From positions 709,718 through 773,717 of the forward strand of contig NW_006917102.1 of NCBI RefSeq assembly GCF_000516985.1: 64,000 bases of DNA. Reading direction: 5' to 3'. The position numbers were made by a program, and so were the translations under genes. Position 1 is the stretch's first letter; every line of letters begins with the position of its first letter. The DNA comes from Pestalotiopsis fici W106-1. Its lineage: Eukaryota; Ascomycota; Sordariomycetes; Amphisphaeriales; Sporocadaceae. The notes beneath the pieces are model-generated. The model did not search any database. It was not told the DNA's origin and saw nothing but the letters and a program-made list of their open reading frames with translations. Shown piece by piece: positions 1-10,416 of the stretch.

Positions 1-1825
1 ACTGCGTCAACAGCGTCAGCCTGAGCTTTTCGCCCGAGGACCCTGTTGAAAAGTCCAGCTAGATGTACTTTATTAGGTTGAGACTGGCACCGGGTGCAGT
101 CATTCGGTTGTATTCGAAGTTTAAAAAAAAAATGAACAGAGAAGATTTCATCCAGAGCATCTCAGTTACCCAGGCAACCAGGTCAATATTCCCATTTGTG
201 AATGTGCTGCTCCGATATGTTGGGTTTTTTTTTCTTATCTCGGCGATGAAGTTTCTCTGCCATAACGACCCAAGGTGCCTCATCGTACCCAAGGAGCACC
301 AGAAACGACTGTAAATAATGCTTAAACATGTTTTCTCTTTTGTTTGTCGTATTAATTTGAGGGCATCCACAACGCGCCGTTTGTGGCGTCCTGGATCTTT
401 TCGGGGGTAGTACATTCCCGGGTAGTTAGGCTCCAGGCAGATATAGTTGAAAAGGCTCTTTAGCAGCTCTGCGCTTTCTTACAGTACTTGTCAGTGTACG
501 GGTCACCTGTGACGGTACGGCCAGCTTCCACACTCTCCTTTCCCTCCCTCTACCCATGCTCAGTGGGCAGAGTGCAAATACATCAAGTATATTGTCTTAA
601 TGTAGTCAACTCTTGGTTGTTATTAGACCACCTTACAAGAGCTCGACGACTTAGAGCCGTCTTTAGATCAGTTTCGAGATGGCAATAGCAGTGTATGTGT
701 TGGAGAGATGCTTCGTAAAGGCGAAAGAGAGTATTCGGCCGAATATGAAGAAAAAACGCCGAGGCTACTGCCTCCCCTGTCAGAACCATCCACGAGGGCT
801 ACTCATCATGATCGAATTTTCTGCCATGATACTTTCCTCTCCAGCTGCTTCCTTCGATTGATAGTGGTATCACATCGCGAAGAACTTGCTACCCTAAGTG
901 ATCCGGCGCAAAATCAACAGATATATCTTGGACAGCTTCTTTGCTTGCTTCAAATGTTTCTCCCATAAAGTTGCCAGCAATCCATTGTAGACACGTAATG
1001 ATTTCGAATCTCATGTTTTGTCTGTTACAGCATAAGTAAAACCACAACTGTTTGAATATTACTTATCTTTCTTCTGGATGTCTCAAGGAGCTTGGAAAGA
1101 ATATACTGCATGTCAAAATTCGAGAGAAAGCTAGATCGGGAGTCTGACCTGCTCACTATGAGCGGACACCTCCGACACAATTCCAAAATTGTAACTGGGC
1201 GTGACAAGGGCATACGCGTACCTGATGGTGTCGTTAGTGGTCGGACGCTCGTATGATACAGACTTGGAAAGGGGTTCCTAGATCTTTCTCCGGATTTCTC
1301 GTTAATGGCATGTCAGATTAAACATTAAACTTCATGTCGCATCGAACCTACTCTAGGTACCTTGTTAGAGTGCCACTATGATCATCCTGTTGTGAAGAAC
1401 ACTGTTGATGTAGGCAGTTAGGCAGTCAAGAGCAGACTCCCAGAGATGGCAAAAACCATTGTTTACATTCAGAAAACTCAAATTTGTCTCCCATCTCGTC
1501 TAAAAACAGAGCCTTGCTTGTTCCACAGTATCTTTTGCTTCTCATTTTCCTCACCCAGACAACATCTCTGCTCCCTTCTTCGAATCGGTTAACCATCTTG
1601 CTACTCTTGCAACAATACGCTCAAAACACTGTAGTGGTTCAAATCATATCAGTCAACTTGATTATATCTCACTTCCTCTGTTCATTGAGTCGTCTCTCTA
1701 CCTCAAGTCTACTGGACCACCTGCTGCTCTCTTAACACCACAACCAACACGTCGCAGTGGTTCCACTCACACCTAGTAACTGGATTCCACCTCTCCTGTC
1801 CATTTTTCCGATCAAGAAAATCAAA
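1..1825. other. Intergenic region, no gene recognised
   Basis: I see no reading frame here with family features, biased composition or plausible splice joins. The open frames are short and overlap on both strands. The last 250 bases before position 1826 are C/T-rich, as in fungal promoters and 5' leaders, and probably belong to the small gene that follows. The left edge may hold the end of a gene lying outside the window. Confidence 0.5.
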
Positions 1826-2453
1826 ATGGGCGAGAACAAGAAGCAGACCACTGCTCAGAACATCACTGAGAAGGCCACTGCTCCGGTGACTCCCGAGAGT
1901 GCTGTCAAAGAGCCGGTTTACCGGCATCAGTACTATCTGAGATCTCGAGCCCCAATCGGCGAAAGGACACTTCCCTGTAAGTCCCAAAAGACCATTTGCT
2001 TTTCTTGCCTTTATCATTTCGCGTGCCTCGTTCAAGACAGTCTGCTTCTATTGAATTGTGACCCCGTCTCATCTTTCTATCCTGTGGAAACGAATTCCTA
2101 CCCATTACCTGTAGCTCAACCACTCCCCCGAGAAGGAATTGACAAGCTGACATGTATGTGACTCCCCAGTTCGCATCGAGCGGAAGACCCCCGGCGGGCG
2201 TGTCAATCTCAGGGTTGTCAAGCCCGGCACTTCCAAGCTCGCCCAAAGCCGAGCTTCGCTCATCATCCGACAAACTCCCCAAGTCAGAATCAAGGTTATT
2301 GGCCGCTGGGCGGGAGTAGCTCGCCTGGCTGAAGAGCGTAAGGCTGGCCATGAGCGCACTGAGGTGCCGCTAGAAAAGCCCAATCAAGACGAAGACGATG
2401 CCGAGGAGTGCGTTGAGGAGGGCGACGGAGATGCCGAGGAGACCGAGGAGTAG
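1826..2453 (+). CDS. Small charged protein of unknown function, two exons
   Basis: I do not recognise this protein. The proposed structure is exon 1 at 1826-1976 and exon 2 at 2170-2453, with a 193-nt intron (donor GTAAGT, acceptor CCCCAG), giving 144 residues. The start is the ATG in an AAAATGG context after a pyrimidine-rich leader. Exon 2 is basic in its first half (RIERK, VVKPGTSKLAQSR, IIRQTPQVRIKVIGRW) and ends in a strongly acidic tail of Glu and Asp (about residues 122-144). No signal peptide or membrane segment is visible. The two exons join in phase (phase 1) and keep one continuous basic domain, which supports the model. Degenerate repeats follow directly downstream and are probably in its 3' UTR. 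It could be a nucleic-acid-binding or chromatin-associated protein, but that is a guess from charge alone. Confidence 0.6.
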
Positions 2454-3902
2454 AAGGGACGAGGGCAGCTTCTCTCCGAAGCACACTGTCCGCTCAGGAT
2501 TTTGCTTTCAACTTTGTCACCATATTTGCTTTCTTTTGCATTTTCATTTTCCCAACATTCGCCTTGGCATTTGTTTGGACCTGATCACCGGTTGAGCAAT
2601 GCTCCCGGGTGGATGAAAGGATCTACGGAAAGGAGTTTTGGCATTATCATTTGGAAATACCCCCTCATCATCATTATCGTCGAACGCTTCGATCGGATTG
2701 CAACAGGATACACAGAAAGGAGTTTTGGCATGTTACATGGAAATACCCCCCTCATAATCATCATCGTCGTCATCGTTGTTGTCGTCGAATGTTTTGGCAT
2801 GGGTCATTACAGGATACACGGAAAGGAGCTATAGCATCATCATCTATAAATTCCTTCTCTTCATCGAAGATCGAAGGAAGAAATAGAAACCTGTTAAATC
2901 AATCTGGCCTTTCAATTGTGATATTTGATTACGTTTCTTGTTGCTGAGCATGCGTAATGCATACTTGACTTCTATTATTTCAAGACTTACCACCCACTAC
3001 CTCCCAATAAATGTCTCGTATCGACCCCTTGTCAAACAATCATATTCCGGTAGTCCCCTCTGCACCTAAGTGAATTGCTTCTTCTGGCCATCTTATACAA
3101 GAGCATAGAGAATCTCGCAATTTTTTCAAAACCAAGTCGATGTATTTTTGGCAACACATATTCACTTGTATTCTATACTTCTATTTAGTTCCGTTTGCTG
3201 GCAAGGGCTCACGGACAGCACTCATAATTTCACACTAGATATTTCTAGAACATCTTCCACGAAAGGTCAGAGAATCTATATTGCTGTTTTCCCTGCGGTT
3301 CCTAGTGCAACTTTTCGGTACCGTTTCCCCCTTGAAGACTTTTGGGGCAAAGCTCCTACAACACCAAGAATCCCTTCACAATTACACCAAATTGCTTGTT
3401 GCTACCACGGAAAAATTGTTATTTGCTGTTCGAAATCCCTCGTATCATACATTAAATGGAATATATCATTCCATGTCAAGCACTAAATTCCATGCCACCT
3501 GCAATGTGTAGATGACCGTATGATCAAGCCAACTACCTGTTCGCAATACCACTTTTCTTAATCCACCATAATGAGCTCCAAGACTCAATGCCGTTAGGAT
3601 TTCGAATTATTATATTCCCATGGGATGTTCCGTGGTTCCAGGCTCGAGATTCCCGACATGGCCGGGAGCAAAAGCGGTAATGCAGCATGATGATTGCCCC
3701 AAACGGTTAGGTTCACCCAGGTCCGCACCTATGATGTCTACCGACTCTTGACAAAGACCATTGATTATTTAGACCCCCAATAGTGCGAGCTGCTCTCTTC
3801 AACTCAGCACAATATACAAGCTTAACTCAAAGAAGATTTAACAAGTGAGCTCAAGCCAGACTATTGCATAGATTTACCGCGCAGCAGAAAGAAGTGGCGA
3901 CC
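2454..3902. other. Intergenic region, no gene recognised
   Basis: Apart from the degenerate tandem repeat near its start I see no gene. The last 150 bases, with a TATTTAGA box near 3767 and a CT-rich stretch near 3790-3805, look like the promoter and leader of the isochorismatase-family gene. Confidence 0.45.
2622..2853 (+). repeat. Three degenerate tandem copies of a 3'-UTR-like unit
   Basis: A unit beginning CGGAAAGGAGTTTTGGCAT, followed by a TGGAAATACCCCC block and a run of CAT/CGT trinucleotides, occurs at about 2624 and 2711. A shortened third copy (ACGGAAAGGAGC) begins near 2818. The period is about 90-105 bp. The repeats sit just after the small gene, so they are probably transcribed as its 3' UTR. 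Confidence 0.65.
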
Positions 3903-4466
3903 ATGAAGACGGCACTGCTGGTGATTGATATGCAGCAATACTTTAGCGACATGGCTGAAAAGGCCACGCCCAACATCAAGACGCTTCAGAAGCACTTTTC
4001 AGACCAAGCAAAGCCCATCATTTACACGCAGCACGGCCATCCAGAAGAGGATTTTAAGCGTCCCTACAAAAACCAGCTCGTGCGCAAATGGGGAGTCGAC
4101 GGCTCCATCCACCGCGGGAGTCCCGACTGGGAGCTGATTCCCTGGGTGAAGCAGTCCGTCGGCGACGCGCCCGTGGTCGCCAAGAACACCTACGACGCCT
4201 TTGTCAATACCAACCTCGCCCAGTTGCTCGAGCGCGACCAGGTGGACCGCGTCGTCGTTTGCGGGGTCATGACGGACTGCTGCTGTGAGACGACGGCCCG
4301 GAGCGCGTTCAATCTCGGCTGGGAGACGTGGCTGGTCAGTGATGCGTGCTATAGTGTCGACGAGGAGCAGCATCAACGGAGTCTGCATGATTTTGCTTTT
4401 GGGTACGGCCCCTTGTGGACGACGGACCAAGTCATTGATGCACTGAAAAAGGAGGACAAGTTGTAG
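3903..4466 (+). CDS. Isochorismatase-family cysteine hydrolase
   Basis: A single-exon gene of 187 residues, the usual length for this family. The family triad is visible: Asp9 in LLVIDMQ, Lys94 in VVAKNTYDAF, and the nucleophile Cys (about Cys127) in GVMTDCCCETTAR. The fold ends with the usual LVSDAC and Phe-rich helix. I chose the ATG at 3903 over an in-frame upstream ATG at 3864 because the family begins directly with the MKTALLVID strand. Members hydrolyse amide or ester bonds of small molecules such as nicotinamide, N-carbamoyl compounds or isochorismate; the substrate cannot be read from the sequence. No signal peptide is seen, so it is probably cytosolic. It stands alone, with no functional partner next to it. 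Confidence 0.9.
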   Translation: MKTALLVIDMQQYFSDMAEKATPNIKTLQKHFSDQAKPIIYTQHGHPEEDFKRPYKNQLVRKWGVDGSIHRGSPDWELIPWVKQSVGDAPVVAKNTYDAFVNTNLAQLLERDQVDRVVVCGVMTDCCCETTARSAFNLGWETWLVSDACYSVDEEQHQRSLHDFAFGYGPLWTTDQVIDALKKEDKL

Positions 4467-5246
4467 TGAAAGCAGAAGAGGTGAAAATGTGGTATTCTTT
4501 TTCTCCTCATGCTGGAAAATGGAAGTCGCCTTGATGAAGCCATTTTGTGACTGGTGACATATTTTCAAAGTGTTTGTTGTCTGCCTACTACCGACTCGAA
4601 GCTGCGCATTGCCATGTACAGTAGCTTGGCATTCAAAAAGTCTAAGAATTGCTTTTGTCGATATTCCCAACAGATTTTCTCGTGAGCTGCTAGTATTATA
4701 TAGGTATTTGAATCATCTGTCGACGCTTATCTCAATTAATTTCCGTTATCTACTGTAGGTCGTCAATATCTTGAAAATTGCCAACTACAAGTATGCAGAT
4801 GAAAGGTCCAAGGACTCTTGGAAATTCATATTTCTTTTACACAATCAGCTCTTGCCCAACCCTTCAGTTGGAGGAACCAGGAGATATTGTTATAAATATA
4901 TAAAACTACATGTCCTTCACTTTTACCAAATTGTTTCTCTTCGGGAAACTTTAAGCCACCACGCTTGGCTTCCAGGGGCTAGACTGCTCCGGGACTGCGG
5001 TGAGACGAAACCCCCAAGACCCCCAGCTTTGCCGGCCAACCGTTGTTGGTCTGGCTTAACCCCGAGAGGGATCCCTTTTTCTTTTTTAAAGTTGACCGAC
5101 TGCTCTGGTCATCTGCTTGAGAAAAAGAATCACATTCTCCTTGTGCTGTCACACGAATCGTTGGTCAATTCCTTCTTCGTCTGTTCATTCATACATCCAT
5201 CATCCGACCAAGTCATACATCAAAAAAATACCATCTCGGAGGTTGA
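4467..5246. other. Intergenic region, promoter of the aminotransferase
   Basis: No gene seen. The right part contains several CCCC/GGGG-rich blocks near 5010-5080 and a CT-rich leader before the ATG at 5247. Confidence 0.45.
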
Positions 5247-7635
5247 ATGGCAACACAGTTAGCTAGCCTGGGCCGGGCTAGGGCCAGAGCTGTAGAAGCA
5301 GCTCCAGCTCTGCTTCGTTCAAACGCTGTTGTTGCAAATGGGCATTTTTATAATGCATCTCGGTGTCGGTGGCGCGGCACTCTATCCACAGGTATGGGCT
5401 TTCTCTTCACCATTTTCCTTTTCCCATCGTCTACGCGTTTACCCAATCCAATATTTTTTTTTTCTCTCTCCCCGGCTTATCTTTGCGCGCGGGCTCGGGT
5501 TCGGCGACATCTGAAGTCTGACTGTACACTATTCCGTACACGATGAGCTCCACTATCGACTTAGCTCAGAGCCCCGATATCATAATTCCCCGATCTCGGC
5601 CGCCCGCGAAACAACCTCAAGCTTCGTTGCAACGCCGTCACTGCCAAATTCAGCCTACGAACATGATACAAGTGGATCAGAAGACACCCAGCCCTTTCGG
5701 GTCATACCCTTTGACGAATCCACCCATGGCAGTGTGAATGGGGACCCTGGCACCGATTTTCTGATCGTCACTCAACTAGCAACATGCGGTGTTTCCCAAT
5801 GATCATGCGAACCAAATTCCTTGGATTTTTTTTCTATTTGTTCCCAGTGGTGGTCCATCGTGTCTAGTCGCTGGACTTCTTGTGTCTTTCGCTCTCATTT
5901 TGTTTCCACAAAAAAGAATCCCCATTCCTAGCCTGTCCTCACCGTTGTTCGCTTGGGTTATCATCAAGGCAGTCACTAGTATCGTTTGTTAACCTTGCCC
6001 TGGCTTGATAGCAGGTACCCCGCCGGCGCCACTATTACTACTATCTTCGTCGTCAACTACCCCTCCATCGCGACAAAAGTTCTTGTTAGATTGCCACACA
6101 CGAAGTTTTCACAGCAGCGTCGCAACCATGGGCCGTCTCAACATCAAGAACATCAACCCGCACGTTGTCGAGGCCAAGTACGCCGTCCGCGGTGAACTGG
6201 CCGTCAAGTCGGAGGAGTACCGTGCCAAGATCCGCAAGGGCGACGCCAAGGACCTGCCCTTTGACCAGGTCATCAGCGCCAACATTGGCAACCCCCAGCA
6301 GCTCGACCAGAAGCCCATTACCTTTTTCCGCCAGGTCCTCAGTCTGCTCGAGAACCCGCTGCTGCTCGAGCACGAGGATGTACTGATCAACAGCCTCGGA
6401 TACAAGTCCGATGTCATTAGCCGCGCAAAGTGGCTCTTGAGCCAGGTTGGAAGTGTTGGAGCCTACAGCGCCAGTGCTGGTGTGCCGGCGATCAAGGAGA
6501 GCATCGCCAAGTTCCTGGAGAGTATGTGGATTCCCCGTGTCGCAGAGCATTCTTGGAGTTGCATCGGCTGACAGACTATACAGAGCGCGACGGTTTCGCT
6601 GCCGACCCTGCCCACATTTACCTTTCGGCCGGAGCGTCGTCTGGCGTTAACACACTCCTCCACACCATCTGTGCCGGTCCTGACACGGGAATTCTCGTTC
6701 CCATTCCTCAATACCCCCTGTACACGGCTTCCCTGTCAGTTCTGGACGCCAAGTGCGTTCCCTACTACCTCGATGAGTCGTCGAACTGGGGTACCTCTCT
6801 CGAGGAGATCAAGGAGTCTTACGAAAAGGCCAAGAGCAGCGGCACCGACGTCCGCGCCATTGTCATCATCAACCCCGGAAACCCGACTGGCGCCTCGCTC
6901 TCCGAGGGCGACATTCGCTCCGTGATCGACTTTGCCGTGCAGGAGAACCTCGTCATCATGGCTGACGAGGTCTACCAGACCAACGTCTTCCTCGGCGCCT
7001 TCCACTCTTTCCGTGAGATTCTGCTCAAGCTGCAGAAGGAGAACTCGGACAAGTACAAGGGCGTCGAGCTCGCATCTCTGCACTCCATTTCCAAGGGTAT
7101 GGTCGGCGAGTGCGGTCACCGTGGCGGCTACTTTGAGCTGATTGGTTTCGACCCCGAGGTCGAGGCCGAGATCTACAAGTTCGTCTCCATCACCCTGTGC
7201 GCCCCCGTCATTGGCCAGTGCCTGGTCGAGCTCATGGTCAACCCGCCCCAAAAGGGCGAGCCGTCCTTTGAGCTCTACGACAAGGAGTACAGCAAGATCT
7301 TCAACGGCCTCAAGGAGCGCGCCTTTGCCCTCTACGAGGCCTTCAAGGACATGGAGGGCGTCGAGTGCGGCGAGCCCCAGGGTTCCATGTACCTCTTCCC
7401 CACCATCCACGTCCCGGCCAAGGCCGCCGAGGCCGCAAAGAAGGAGGGCCGTACCCCCGACGAGTTGTACTGCATGCGCCTGCTCGAGGCTACCGGCGTC
7501 TGTGTCGTTCCGGGCTCCGGATTCGGTCAGAGAGAGGGCAGTCTGCACTTTAGAACCACCTTCCTGGCCCCCGGCACCGAGTGGATTGGCAGCATCAAGA
7601 AGTTCCACAAGGAGTTTATGGACGAGTTCCGATGA
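5247..7635 (+). CDS. alt1: Alanine aminotransferase with mitochondrial presequence
   Basis: Interconverts alanine and 2-oxoglutarate with pyruvate and glutamate, using PLP. Proposed exons are 5247-5391, 6015-6521 and 6584-7635, totalling 567 residues, near the length of yeast Alt1. The first exon and the start of the second encode a basic, Arg/Ser-rich leader ending in RSFHSSVATMGR, a typical mitochondrial presequence. The class I/II aminotransferase core follows: NIGNPQQ, SAGASSGVNTLL, NPGNPTGA, DEVYQTN, and SKGMVGECGHRGGY with the PLP lysine at about residue 388. The second intron (62 nt, GTATGT...ACAG) is secure. The first (623 nt) is long for a fungus and rests on an in-phase join only; part of it could be a further exon. 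The in-frame ATG at 6128 would give a cytosolic form, so dual targeting is possible. Confidence 0.9.
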
Positions 7636-8094
7636 ATTGGTGTCTAGAAAGAGCTGGCCTTTTCTTTGTAAGAGGAAAGATGTTGAGCTTTTAAGTTGCT
7701 TCTCCCAGCCCTCCTTTTCGCAATCTAGATGTCTCACGATGAGAACTGGTTTTTATACCAGCCGCACTGCATATAACCCCATCATACCATGTTGCGTTTG
7801 ATTCTAGCATCTCGGATTATGATTTGCGCTGTTGTCTTGAACTTTCGACAGGAAGCATAAAATGGAACGTAGAGGGTAAATCAAAGAATAAAGAATAAAC
7901 GAAACAAAATTATCCCATCAAATCAGTCTGGGAATGAGCTTGCATCACTTTCATTGAATTAGTTCATTTGGTTGCGCCTATCTATTTGCATGCATGCCTT
8001 CCTTCTTCTTTCATATGTATAGCCATGCTCTAATATTCACATGTCCTCTCTGACACTGTGACGGCCCATGCAACCTGATGTTACAATAATTGAA
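7636..8094. other. Convergent 3' flanks of two genes
   Basis: Lies between the ends of the aminotransferase and of rpn7, which face each other. AATAAA-like motifs near 7887-7900 fit the plus-strand polyadenylation region. No gene seen. Confidence 0.55.
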
Positions 8095-9699
8095 TTATGC
8101 ACGCTCGCTTCCGCGTAGACGCACAGCCTGACCATACTTCTGGAGTTTGGTAATGAGCTGATCGCCTTGCTTTACAACGTCCTGGTACTGCTTGTTCTTA
8201 TCGTCGGGGCGGTTTGTCTCAATAACGCCCTTGCCCGTCACACGGTCAATGGTGCAGGGAATCCGGCCACCAGCGATGAACTTTGCGAGATCACTAATGG
8301 AATATGTTAGTTTCTAGTGTGGCGCTCAGAGGCAACAAATAAAGGTAACTCACCGGTCCAAGAAATCCACTGTTACACCAAAGTCGTTTGCCATGCTCTC
8401 CAGACCGACGACACGGTAGCTTTGCAGCAGTTGCTGGTAAGCGCGGAGGCGCATCTCACGAATAAACCAGCCTCGGTGCTCGTGCAGGTAGCGGTCCTGC
8501 GTCAAGAACTGCTCCTCTACGAGAGCGAGAGCCTGGAAGAAAAGCTTGTAGTGACCGTTGTACAGGCTGTTGACAAGCTGCGCTAACGACGAGAAATCAA
8601 CAGCAGCTTCTGTCTCGGTTTGGTCGGCACCGGAGCCGAGGGTAGTCAGGTTCACGACTGTGGTGCCCTTGGGTGCAGCACTGGCAGACTTGGCGGTTGT
8701 ACCGGACATGCTAGTATCCTCGTCGGCACCAGGACCGGCAGAGATGGCGCCCGACAGGGCAAGAATCTTGTCCTCACCATCTGCACCCAGAATAGCCTTG
8801 ATCTCGGGCGCGTCCACGACCTTGCTCTTGAAGTCTACCCGCTTCAGGGACACCGAACCTGCTAATACGGAGTAGACGACCAAGTTGGAATATGTGCACA
8901 ATTCGTAGCTGGTAAAGGTGGAGAGCGAGTCAAGGAGCAAGGGAGCGGCGAGGTTGTAGGAACGGACAGTAAGCAGATGGAGACCCTCGTAGGCCTTGAG
9001 GCGGTTGCGACGGTCCCAGTCACCTCCACTCTCAACCAGTGCCTTTGCTCTGATAATCTGCTTCTTGACTAATGACTTGTCGCCAAAAAAGAGGCCGACA
9101 CGGATGATGGCGAGTACCAGATCGATCTTGGTACCTAGTATACCGGTCTTCTCGAACAGGTCCTCGTATGCGGCTATCGCCTTGTCCTGCAATGCGCCAC
9201 CTCATATTAGCAGTAGTTCCAGTATGTGAGCATGTTTGCGTACCTTGTCGCCAACTCTAGCATAAATCTCTGCTCTCTTTCCTCGTGCAGCCGAGACCTC
9301 GGTGTCGCCAGCCTTCTCAACAGCCTCGTCCTCCTCCTTCTGCAGATCCTCGAGCTCCTTGTCATTCTCGGCCTTCAATTTCTTGTAGACATCCTCATCC
9401 CATGGAAGACTAGCGGTCTTGGAAGAACCGGTAGCAACCATGCCAACGGTGCTGGGCTTGCGACCTGTGGACTTCTGCGATGACGCAGCTGTTCCCTCGC
9501 CGGCGGGGTTCAGGATGCCTTCGGTCGGGTGCGCCAGGTACCGGTAAAGCGGTGCCATCTTGTGCTCGCTGATAGCATCTTGGAGGGCTTTTGTGGAAGC
9601 TTGGATAGCAGGCCGGGCGGCGTAGGGATTCGTGAGCGTAAAGACGTGCTGGCTCAATGGCAACAAGGGCCATTTGGCGTACTGCGGCTCAGAGCCCAT
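8095..9699 (-). CDS. rpn7: 26S proteasome regulatory subunit Rpn7
   Basis: A component of the lid of the 19S regulatory particle, acting in nucleus and cytosol in ubiquitin-dependent proteolysis. Exons on the minus strand are 9244-9699, 8354-9186 and 8095-8293, giving 495 residues. Introns are 57 and 60 nt with GTACGC and GTGAGT donors. The N-terminal part (about 1-170) carries a Glu/Lys-rich coiled segment. The helical repeats follow (AYEDLFEKTGILGTKIDLVL, then RNRLKAYEGLHLLTVRSYN), then the PCI domain ending in AKFIAGGRIPCTIDR and ETNRPD, which are typical of Rpn7. It is longer than the human (389) and yeast (429) proteins because of a Thr/Ser/Ala-rich insert (about residues 290-330) and a longer N-terminus. 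It is divergent to the cap methyltransferase gene. Confidence 0.93.
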
Positions 9700-10416
9700 G
9701 GTTGCTGTGGTGGGATATGGACTGTGATGATGTGCTTATGTTGGATGTTTTACTCGAGAACTTGTGCCCCTCGTAAAGTTCAAACGATGGTGGGTACTGA
9801 TCCGTGGTCGGGAGGACAGAGGTCGAGAGTCGCCAATTGAATTGTAGATGTGTTGTAGTAGTAGTGATCAAACTACAGCTCCAGCCTTCGGTCCGCTACG
9901 TACGTGGTGGGTGAGAGGCGGCGAGCTTGGGTAGGTTGAATGCTGTTTGACTGGGTCCTAGACAGGGCGAGTGGCCCGAGCGGTAAGGCGGCAGGAAGCT
10001 CTCGTAATGCAACAAGCTGCGACCAATCACAAAGTGCCCTGCCCGTGGGTGGTTCTGGGGCCTGAACGAGCCTCAAGAGGTACGTACTGGGCCTGCCCCC
10101 GACCACTCCAGAAAGCAAGCAAACAAGCACTGGGGATTCAGGACGATCCACTGCCCGTTCCCCTAGACCAGGTTCAGGTTTAGCTAGAAGGAAGAAGGTC
10201 ACATACTACTACTGTACCCAGTCTAGTACCTGCTTTGCATTTTCCGATTCCCTTTCTACCTCGACAAAGCAAAACCAGTCAAGAATTTTCTTGCCCTGAC
10301 AAACAGTTATTCCAATCAACTTTGCTCGCCTGCAGAAGAAGTCTTGAATACCACAAAACTTTCCACTCGTGCAAGTTACACCACCCAAAACCAGAATCGC
10401 ATCCGCAACATTCATC
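9700..10416. other. Divergent promoter region between rpn7 and the cap methyltransferase
   Basis: About 700 bases separate the two start codons. The region is promoter-like, with CT-rich leaders on both sides. A short stretch near 9967-9990 resembles a tRNA A box but has no B box or cloverleaf, so no RNA gene is called. Confidence 0.5.

Noticed and set aside
30..60. Possible third copy of the transposon end at the left edge of the window
   Set aside because: Only CTGTTGAAAA and a nearby GAGG match; the outer CGGAGCACC tip and TA border are missing.
6736..7737. 333-codon minus-strand frame opposite alanine aminotransferase
   Set aside because: Antisense shadow; composition mirrors the coding strand and no family features appear.
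9960..10060. tRNA-like stretch (TGGCCCGAGCGGTAAGGCGG resembles a Ser/Leu tRNA A box)
   Set aside because: No B box (GGTTCGANTCC) follows at the right distance and no acceptor or anticodon stem can be paired, so it is chance similarity or a long-dead relic.
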